Positions 6,590-12,612 of a stretch of DNA of 12,612 nt are shown piece after piece (within the stretch, counting starts at the first letter, position 1; each line of letters begins with the position of its first letter). The notes under the pieces are model-generated. The model was not told the DNA's origin. It did not search any database and was given only the letters and a program-made list of their open reading frames with translations. Origin of the DNA: Gammaproteobacteria bacterium (lineage in GTDB: Bacteria > Pseudomonadota > Gammaproteobacteria > Steroidobacterales > Steroidobacteraceae); assembly GCA_029857655.1 (NCBI GenBank), contig JAOUGR010000026.1:1-12612 (forward strand). Direction: 5' to 3'. Position numbers and translations under genes: made by a program.

Positions 6590-7609
6590 CTACTTGCCCA
6601 TCAGCCCGCTGGTGACGGTTGTCGCCAGGAACTCCTCCAGCGCGGCATCTTCCAGGAAGCCTTCGGCCACGCAAACCGTGTTGCGGCCGGCATCTTTGGC
6701 TTTGTAGAGGGCGCGGTCGGCCTGGGTGACCAGGCCTGACGCGCCCTTCGCATGCTTGCCAAGCGTCGCCACGCCGATGCTGATGGATACGAATCCCTTG
6801 GGCTGGGATTCGCGTCCGGGGATCTCGAGCTCGGATATCGACCGCTGCATTTTCTTCGCCAAGGCCGCCGCCGCGGCCGTGTCCGTCTCCGGTGCAATCA
6901 CGACAAATTCTTCGCCACCCCAGCGCGCGATGACGTCGCTGCCCCGAGTCTTCTCGCGAAGGCACACAGCCAGTGACTTCAGGAGATCGTCACCCTTCTG
7001 GTGGCCGTGCCTGTCGTTGTAAAGCTTGAAGTGGTCGAGGTCGACGAACAACACGGATATCGGCCGCTTGTGCAGCGTGCAGCGCTCGACTTCCTGATGA
7101 AGCAGCTGTTGTGCATACCGGTGGTTGTACAGACCGGTAAGGCCGTCCCTGACCGCAAGTTCGCGGAACAAGGTGTTGAGTCGTTCCAGCTCTTCGTTGC
7201 GCTCTCTGAGTTGCGCGACCAGGAAATCGCGCTCGCGCATCAGGCGCAGGTTGGTAAGCGCCCGCCGGGCCGCGTGCGAGATGAGCTCGAGATCGTCGAA
7301 CGGCTTGATCAGGTAATCATATGCCCCGTGCTTCAGCGCACCGACTGCAGTTTCGAGCGAAGCATGGCTGGTCATGATGACCACGTGGGTCAGCGGGCTG
7401 ACTCGCTTGATATCGGCCAGCAACTCGAGACCAGTGCGGCCCGGCATGCGGATATCGGTGAATACCAGTTCGGGATAACTCCCCTGGAACAGGCGCCAGG
7501 CATCATCGCCGTCGCTGGCCACCTCGACGTCGTAGCCCTCTGCTTTCAGTACCTCGCCGACAATGTTGCGAAGTGCCTCGTCATCATCCGCAACAAGTAC
7601 CTGGATCAT
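6590..7609 (-). CDS. REC-GGDEF response regulator (diguanylate cyclase)
   Basis: 339 aa. Residues 1-120 are a receiver domain with all key residues: acidic D8-D10, phosphoacceptor D52 (FTDIRMPG), T80 (IMTS) and K102 (LIKPF). A short coiled coil (about 122-150) leads to a GGDEF domain (153-310) with NGLT-like DGLTGLYN, metal ligand D190 (VDLDHFK), a GGEEF active site (231-235) and an RxxD inhibitory site (R222-D225) exactly five residues before it. The enzyme should therefore make cyclic di-GMP from two GTP and be feedback-inhibited by it. No EAL domain is present. The start ATG overlaps the kinase stop by 4 nt (ATGA), so translation is coupled and the neighbouring kinase is the natural phosphodonor. 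The receiver resembles those of NtrC-family regulators more than PleD. About 30 residues follow the GGDEF domain and have no recognised role. Confidence 0.95.
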   Translation of the reverse strand: MIQVLVADDDEALRNIVGEVLKAEGYDVEVASDGDDAWRLFQGSYPELVFTDIRMPGRTGLELLADIKRVSPLTHVVIMTSHASLETAVGALKHGAYDYLIKPFDDLELISHAARRALTNLRLMRERDFLVAQLRERNEELERLNTLFRELAVRDGLTGLYNHRYAQQLLHQEVERCTLHKRPISVLFVDLDHFKLYNDRHGHQKGDDLLKSLAVCLREKTRGSDVIARWGGEEFVVIAPETDTAAAAALAKKMQRSISELEIPGRESQPKGFVSISIGVATLGKHAKGASGLVTQADRALYKAKDAGRNTVCVAEGFLEDAALEEFLATTVTSGLMGK

Positions 7610-9390
7610 GCTGTCTGGCCCGCGATCATTGGCGCCTGATCACCGCCCGTCTCGAGGCCGGCGTGCGTCGGCAGTGAAATGGTGAATCGCGCACCGCCCC
7701 CCGGCGCATCGCTCACCCGGATGTCTCCGCCATGATCACGGATGAGTCCATAGCTTACTGAAAGGCCGAGCCCCGTGCCCTTTCCGGCCTGCTTGGTAGT
7801 GAAGAACGGATCGAATATGCGCGCACGCACGTCCTGTGGCACGCCCGGCCCAGTGTCGTCTACCTCGATGATCACGTCCGTCTCACTCATGCGTGTGCGC
7901 ACATGCACGGTGCCGCCCGCCGGTTCCATGACCTGCTGCGCGTTGATCAACAGGTTCATGACGACCTGTTGCAGTTGATTGCTGTTGCAGGACACGGGCG
8001 ACAAGCCGTCCTGGAGATCCCTCTCGATCCGGACCTTTTGCAGGCCGAGTTGATGATCGACCAGCGCGATCGCGCGCGACACTGCAACGTTGATGTCGGT
8101 CGCGACTCGCTCGCCGGGTTCCTGGCGCGCAAAGCGCATCAGATTGCTGATGATATCGGTGCACCTGCGCGTCTCGCGTTCGATGACGTCGAGATTCCTG
8201 GTGATCACTTCCGGGTCCGTCAACGAGCGGCGCGTCAGCTGTGCGTAGCCGAGAATTCCGGCGAGTGGATTCTTGACCTCGTGAGCGAGCCCCGCACTGA
8301 GCTGCCCGATGGCGGCCATCTTTTCCGACTGCAACAACTGCGCATTCGCCTCACGCAGGCGGGTATCGCGCTCGCGCAGATTGGAAGCCATCGTGTTGAA
8401 TGAAGTGGCAAGCTGCGAGACTTCGTCTCGGGAATTGGCCTTCACTGATACGTCGAAATTGCCCGCGCCAACCGCGTCGGCCGCGCGTGACAGGTGCTCG
8501 ATCGGGCCCGAAAGTCGGCGGGCAATGACCATCGCGATGATTGCGACGACCGCAACCAGCGCGATGCCGGTGAACACCAGCTGCGCGAGCAGCGTGCGTG
8601 CGGTGAGATTTGTCGCGGAACGGGGCGCAGTCACGACCAGCCCCACCGGTGCCAGCACCGAGCGCGTGCTCGCCACGAAATATCCGTCGTCGCCGGTATC
8701 GTATTCGCTGACCGTCGCGTTTCTCCCTGCCGCAAGCGCCGGCACCCCGAAGCCAGGCAGGGCGACGGAAGAATCGTTCCTCAGCAATGTGACCTGATTG
8801 CCATCGACCAGCGTCGCTCCAAACGACCGGACGCGCGCCAGCGCGGTCACCAGTCCGTCGACGCGGAATTCACCGACCATTGTCTGCGGCATCTGCAGGG
8901 TGACACGGACGGTCCGGCCGTGGCTTGCGGAAGACAATTCGAGCGCGGTGATGCCGCGTGCCGATGACGCAGCTGATGTCGCAGCCGCCGCCGGAAGCTC
9001 GATGCTGACGTCGCTTTCAGTGAGCTCCAGTTCGGAAAGCGCGTTCCTGTCGAAGAGCGTTATCGGAGATCCCTTGCGCGTGCGTACGGTGACTGCGACC
9101 AGCGCAGGGGTTGCCGCAAAGAGCGACATCGCTGCCTGTTCTTTCTGTTGCGGGTTGAGATAAGGCGCACTCAGGAGATCGCCGAATGCGCGTACCACGC
9201 CCGCGTAGCTGCCCAGCAGCGTATCAACTTCGGACTGGGTGCTGGTGGCCGTTACCGCCGTCAGATCCTTGATGTAGATCGTCTTGTCCGCATGAAACAG
9301 CTTCGCCATGACTCCGGTTATGATCGCCATCGCGAGCATCAGCAGCAGCAGGGCGCTGGCCAGGATCTTCAGGCGGATTGGAATCAGCAT
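7606..9390 (-). CDS. Transmembrane sensor histidine kinase (HAMP-HisKA-HATPase)
   Basis: 594 aa in the inner membrane. TM1 is at about 10-30, followed by a ~240-aa periplasmic sensor region (size and layout suggest a double-Cache-like domain, not proven), TM2 at ~271-290 and a HAMP linker at ~291-343. The HisKA domain has phospho-acceptor H370 in SAGLAHEVKNP. The ATPase has an N box (VVMNLLINAQQ), G1 (DTGPGVP), F box (FDPFFTTK) and G2 (GKGTGLGLSVS). All catalytic motifs are intact. The core is of the NtrB/AtoS/ZraS kind, whose usual partners are sigma54 activators; here the cognate gene is the overlapping REC-GGDEF regulator. The ATG at 9388-9390 lies 12 nt after the stop of the FecR-like gene, with a weak GGGTGA ahead. 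The ligand is unknown. Confidence 0.95.
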   Translation of the reverse strand: MLIPIRLKILASALLLLMLAMAIITGVMAKLFHADKTIYIKDLTAVTATSTQSEVDTLLGSYAGVVRAFGDLLSAPYLNPQQKEQAAMSLFAATPALVAVTVRTRKGSPITLFDRNALSELELTESDVSIELPAAAATSAASSARGITALELSSASHGRTVRVTLQMPQTMVGEFRVDGLVTALARVRSFGATLVDGNQVTLLRNDSSVALPGFGVPALAAGRNATVSEYDTGDDGYFVASTRSVLAPVGLVVTAPRSATNLTARTLLAQLVFTGIALVAVVAIIAMVIARRLSGPIEHLSRAADAVGAGNFDVSVKANSRDEVSQLATSFNTMASNLRERDTRLREANAQLLQSEKMAAIGQLSAGLAHEVKNPLAGILGYAQLTRRSLTDPEVITRNLDVIERETRRCTDIISNLMRFARQEPGERVATDINVAVSRAIALVDHQLGLQKVRIERDLQDGLSPVSCNSNQLQQVVMNLLINAQQVMEPAGGTVHVRTRMSETDVIIEVDDTGPGVPQDVRARIFDPFFTTKQAGKGTGLGLSVSYGLIRDHGGDIRVSDAPGGGARFTISLPTHAGLETGGDQAPMIAGQTA

Positions 9391-9402
9391 GGGTCTGTCA
9401 CC

Positions 9403-10677
9403 CTATTTCGCCACGACCATGACACTCGCATAAGCGACATTTCCCACCGCATCGACGGACTCTACGACGATGACGTTGGCTCCCGCGGTCAATTGAGTCA
9501 CGTGTTCGAAGTGTCCCCCGGAATTGACCGCAGGTTGCCCAGCCACGAACACGCGGGCTTCAGGGTCGGTGCGGCCGGCAATTGTGACGGACCTCCCATC
9601 AATCGCCCTTGGCACGTCGTCGAGGAACAGTTGGGGTGGATTCACGTCGTCCACGAGGGAAACGCGCCGCACTTCACTCGGTACGCCAAAGGTCCAGCCA
9701 CTGCGGCCCTGTACCGACCAGTAATATTCCCCGACCGGAAGGCGCCCGTGGCGAAACCGGACCTCGGCAACGCGTTCATCGGCCAGGCGATCGTAGAGCT
9801 CGCGGTCTCGTGCGATGACGAACCGGTATCCCTCGACGCCGGGAACCGGCTGCCACGTGAAATCAACCGTGCTCATTCCACCGCGCCCGTCGATGCGCGC
9901 ACTCGCCGCAGGCAATAGCAGCGCTGGCGCCTTCGGCATGTCCACGAGCGAGATTCTCTTGCCGCGTTGGTCGACCGTCAGCGACTGCCGCGGCGCAATC
10001 GCCGTAGTGCCACCCGCACCGATGAATTCGCCGCGACCACGAAGGATGTTGATGGTCGCCGATTCATCTTCGTTGACCTGCACGGTGTACTCTGCGGCAG
10101 TGCCCGCCGCCGGCTTCACACTCAGCGTGCCGCTGTTGATCCGCACCGCAGCCGGTGCGGAACCCGCGGATACCTGGCCACTCATTTCACCCCGTGTTAC
10201 CAGCGCGACCAGACGCGCCTGGTCGGTGATGCCCACCATTTCACCGCCGAATACGACCAGGGAGCGCGCGGCTAGCTTCATGGTTGCGCCAGCATCCATG
10301 CGAACCAGGGCGTATGACCGCGGTCCGGTCTGCAGGGCATCCTGCACATGAAACACGGCGCCACGCGAAGCGCTTCGCCATGCCACGTCCTGTGCCGAGC
10401 GTGATTGCACGGAGTTGCGCAATTCCGCCAGCGTGCCGACCCGCAGGGATGCACCCGCAGAGTCGGCCGACGTGAAGCCGATGGCCACGTCTTCGCCCGC
10501 GATCGCGCGGGCGGCGTCCAGCACATCGGCCGCCTTGATATCCGTGCCTGCGGGGAAGTACCAGCGCAACAATCCCAGCACGAAGACCGAGAACAGGACC
10601 AGGGCAATGATGCCCAGTCCTAGCTCACCGGTAAGCAACCGGGCCCAGCCAGGCGAAGCTGTGGGGGGGCTTCTCAT
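9403..10677 (-). CDS. Membrane-anchored FecR-domain protein with Ig-like C-terminus
   Basis: 424 aa. One transmembrane helix (about 19-38) follows a short cytoplasmic tail, so nearly all of the protein lies in the periplasm. Residues ~80-250 look like a FecR domain (GAVFHVQDALQTGPRSYALV, then LAARSLVVFGG, and a later APRQSLTVDQRG strand). Next comes an Ig/FN3-like module with FTWQPVPGVEGYRFVIARD and GEYYWSVQG (about 270-345). The last ~75 residues (SVTIAGRTDPEARVFVAG, ending in TAGANVIVVESVDAVGNVAY) resemble glucodextranase-B-like or bacterial Ig folds. Such folds bind surface polymers or partner proteins. Classical FecR transmits a signal to an ECF sigma factor; no sigma gene is seen here, and the following gene is a histidine kinase. 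The start codon overlaps the upstream stop by one nucleotide (TGATG). Binding target unknown. Confidence 0.85.
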   Translation of the reverse strand: MRSPPTASPGWARLLTGELGLGIIALVLFSVFVLGLLRWYFPAGTDIKAADVLDAARAIAGEDVAIGFTSADSAGASLRVGTLAELRNSVQSRSAQDVAWRSASRGAVFHVQDALQTGPRSYALVRMDAGATMKLAARSLVVFGGEMVGITDQARLVALVTRGEMSGQVSAGSAPAAVRINSGTLSVKPAAGTAAEYTVQVNEDESATINILRGRGEFIGAGGTTAIAPRQSLTVDQRGKRISLVDMPKAPALLLPAASARIDGRGGMSTVDFTWQPVPGVEGYRFVIARDRELYDRLADERVAEVRFRHGRLPVGEYYWSVQGRSGWTFGVPSEVRRVSLVDDVNPPQLFLDDVPRAIDGRSVTIAGRTDPEARVFVAGQPAVNSGGHFEHVTQLTAGANVIVVESVDAVGNVAYASVMVVAK

Positions 10678-12612
10678 CAGTACACGCCCTGGACGCGCAG
10701 GAAGACGCCGCTCTCGGAGTAAGTCCTGTCACGCAGCAGATCGTCGGAGAAATCCGTGAAGTTGTACCCGATACCGAGGCGCATGTGCTTGAAGCGTTCC
10801 CATGAAATCTCGCTCAGCCAGCCACTCGCGGTATCCGCGCTCTCGTCGGCTGCCAGCCGGCGTGCTTCGAGTCCGAGCACCAAGTCGTGCGGCAATGTCA
10901 CGTTGAGCCGCTGGATGGTCAGCATCGTCGTGCTGTCAAACTGCTGGTCGCCATAGTCGGTCGTTCGCTGGCGAACCGCCTGCTTGCCGACCCACTCCAG
11001 TCGCGGATTGATCTGGTAGGACCAGTCCGCGGACAGCACATTGCTGACGCTGGGCATCCGGTCACTGGTAACCTGCGCCGCGGTCGGTGTTTCGTCTCGC
11101 CGCGTCAGGCGCAGCAATGCTGCAAGCCGATCATGCTTCACCGGGCGATACGCCAGCCCGATTGTCGCTTCGTCGAATGTCAGGGACCGGAGCGGGTCGA
11201 GCGCATCGTCCGTATCGCCGATCCGCAGCCGTCCCAGCAACGTCAGGTCGTCGTGGAATTTCCAGTCGGCCGCATTGACCGTGACAAACTGCTTGAGTGT
11301 GTTCGGCCCCTGTTGCTGCCGCCGCCACTCGTTGCGCGACGAGGCCGTCAGGCCGGCGCCATTGTCGTATGCGACGCCCCCGGCAAATGCCCAGTGCTCG
11401 TCACCCGACAGCGGGGTATCGGAAGCAGACCGCTCTGCGGACAACAGGAAAGACAAGCCGGTCGCGTAGCGCCAGTCGCGCTGCACGCCCGCGACGGTGC
11501 GCGCCGAGCGGCCACCGTCGATCTCTCCCCATTCGTATTCCGTGTAGGCCTTGCCGCCCTCGATGGGCATCGTCGCGCCCAGTACCGTGGACGATGAGCT
11601 GGAGGTGCCGGAGTCGCTCAGCTTGCGTCCCAGGTACATCTGGCCGATCGGCACTTCGTAGGTGACGCCCAGCTCGGCGGCATCGCCGCGATCGCCGAAT
11701 GCGGCACGGGCGCGCAGGCCGGCTTTCGACGTGATCTGCCACAACGCCTCGGCGCCGGTTTCACGGCCTTCGTTGCCACGCAGGGTTTCCATGTGCGTCA
11801 GTGACAGCGTCACATCGTCCAGCGGAGAGAAGGACACGCGCACTGCGGCCTGGGTCGCATCGTCCAGCGTCACTGCTGAAGCCGAATCGGTGCTTCGGTC
11901 CTGCACCTCGGCAACCAGGGTGAACTTGCCGGCATCGTGGCGCCATTGCGCCGCAGACAGGGTGCGCCGGTCGGCACCGACCGACAGCGTATCGAAGCGC
12001 ATGCTCAGGCGATCCTGCGGACGCAGGATCCACGTGAATGTCCCGCCCATCTGCTCGGTGTCGCTCGGGGCGAAGTTCTGGCTGGCGGCAAAGCCGGCGT
12101 CCAGGCTCTTGTAATAGGCGGTCGCGAGGTAGCGCCCGCCCTCACCGAACCACTCGCCGATGTCGAATTCTCCCGCGATCTTGTAGGCGTCCGCCTGCAT
12201 GACCGGCCCGGCCGCCCGGCCGGCGAATGTCAGGCCGCCGTCTGAACTCTGGAATACGGACGATTCAGCACCCTCGCTGCGTGCCAGTTCCGTGACGATG
12301 CGGGTGCCGCGCGACTTGAACTCGACATCGACGCCGCCCAGCTGGTATTCGCTGGCTCCCTGGCCATCACTGACGACTGTCGCACCCACGGCGACCTTGC
12401 CATCGAGCAGTCGCTGCCTGGCCCGCGCAGCGAATGTCGAGCTGCTGCCGCTGTTGTCGCGGGTCGTGTAGTCGATCTGCAGCGAGACCAAATTTCCGCC
12501 GAGCGGTGTGGGACCGATCAAGCTGCCGTCTGACTCGACGCTTTGCAACGGCCGGTTGAAGTAGACGCGGCCCTGCTCGTACTGAATGTTGTAGTCGATG
12601 CCACGCTGCTGT
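10677..12612 (-). CDS. Outer-membrane beta-barrel protein, C-terminal part
   Basis: The frame is open to the window edge, so the N-terminus is missing; 644 residues are visible. The apparent start at 12548 is an internal TTG, because the preceding residues (GIDYNIQYEQGRVYFNRPL) clearly continue the same domain. That segment resembles strands seen in very large surface proteins that carry extracellular repeats before a barrel. The rest is a series of alternating amphipathic strands with aromatic girdle residues and short turns (SMRFDTLSVG, FTLVAEVQDRS, VTLSLTHME, YRPVKHDRLAALLRLTRR). The chain ends in SGVFLRVQGVY, a beta-signal-like strand with a terminal aromatic residue as recognised by the BAM complex. 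I infer a large outer-membrane barrel. No TonB-receptor plug is seen, but it could lie outside the window. It is the first visible gene of the operon and overlaps the FecR-like gene by one nucleotide. Confidence 0.75.
   Translation of the reverse strand, partial: QQRGIDYNIQYEQGRVYFNRPLQSVESDGSLIGPTPLGGNLVSLQIDYTTRDNSGSSSTFAARARQRLLDGKVAVGATVVSDGQGASEYQLGGVDVEFKSRGTRIVTELARSEGAESSVFQSSDGGLTFAGRAAGPVMQADAYKIAGEFDIGEWFGEGGRYLATAYYKSLDAGFAASQNFAPSDTEQMGGTFTWILRPQDRLSMRFDTLSVGADRRTLSAAQWRHDAGKFTLVAEVQDRSTDSASAVTLDDATQAAVRVSFSPLDDVTLSLTHMETLRGNEGRETGAEALWQITSKAGLRARAAFGDRGDAAELGVTYEVPIGQMYLGRKLSDSGTSSSSSTVLGATMPIEGGKAYTEYEWGEIDGGRSARTVAGVQRDWRYATGLSFLLSAERSASDTPLSGDEHWAFAGGVAYDNGAGLTASSRNEWRRQQQGPNTLKQFVTVNAADWKFHDDLTLLGRLRIGDTDDALDPLRSLTFDEATIGLAYRPVKHDRLAALLRLTRRDETPTAAQVTSDRMPSVSNVLSADWSYQINPRLEWVGKQAVRQRTTDYGDQQFDSTTMLTIQRLNVTLPHDLVLGLEARRLAADESADTASGWLSEISWERFKHMRLGIGYNFTDFSDDLLRDRTYSESGVFLRVQGVY

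Noticed and set aside
7001..7639. 212-aa open frame on the + strand
   Set aside because: It lies wholly antisense to the REC-GGDEF and kinase genes, which have complete domains; the product matches no family I recognise.
9148..9918. 256-aa open frame on the + strand
   Set aside because: Antisense to the FecR-like and kinase genes; composition is typical of a reverse-complement shadow in GC-rich DNA.
12546..12548. TTG at 12546-12548 as start of the barrel protein
   Set aside because: The frame continues to the window edge with convincing protein sequence and there is no signal peptide after the TTG.

Overview
The window is GC-rich, densely coded bacterial chromosome. The mix of genes (a BNR-repeat secreted protein, a COG3837-type cupin, a BrnA antitoxin, a small alanyl-tRNA editing protein, a secreted S8 protease, and a sensor kinase/GGDEF operon) suggests an environmental Proteobacterium. 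A gammaproteobacterium of the Steroidobacter/Xanthomonadales/Woeseia kind is my best guess, inferred from gene content only. I see no rRNA, tRNA, CRISPR array, insertion sequence or phage gene.

Left part (1-5033), mostly unlinked housekeeping and accessory genes. On the + strand, the 3' end of a large BNR/sortilin-like repeat protein (1-1465) is followed by a small cupin (1493-1975). Convergent to these is a membrane-anchored, RquA-like methyltransferase (1999-2790, -). Upstream of it lie a 290-bp gap with a terminator-like hairpin, then a solitary BrnA-type ribbon-helix-helix antitoxin (3081-3359, -). That gene is divergent from a secreted conserved protein of unknown function (3473-4258, +), and a perfect 12-bp palindrome sits in the shared promoter region. 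An AlaX-type alanyl-tRNA deacylase (4320-5033, +) follows, its start codon abutting a 13-bp-stem hairpin.

Middle (5034-6589): a free-standing secreted subtilisin-family protease gene with its own recognisable sigma70 promoter, a strong ribosome binding site and a textbook intrinsic terminator.

Right part (6590-12612, - strand): a tightly packed operon read right to left. It encodes the C-terminal part of an outer-membrane beta-barrel protein (start outside the window), a membrane-anchored FecR/Ig-like periplasmic protein, a transmembrane HAMP histidine kinase, and a REC-GGDEF response regulator. The junctions are a 1-nt overlap, a 12-nt gap and a 4-nt ATGA overlap, so the genes are almost certainly co-expressed. 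They plausibly form an envelope-to-cyclic-di-GMP signalling pathway: surface barrel and periplasmic FecR-like protein, then kinase, then diguanylate cyclase. This operon is the best candidate in the window for an undescribed system. Its function as one unit is inferred from gene order and domains.
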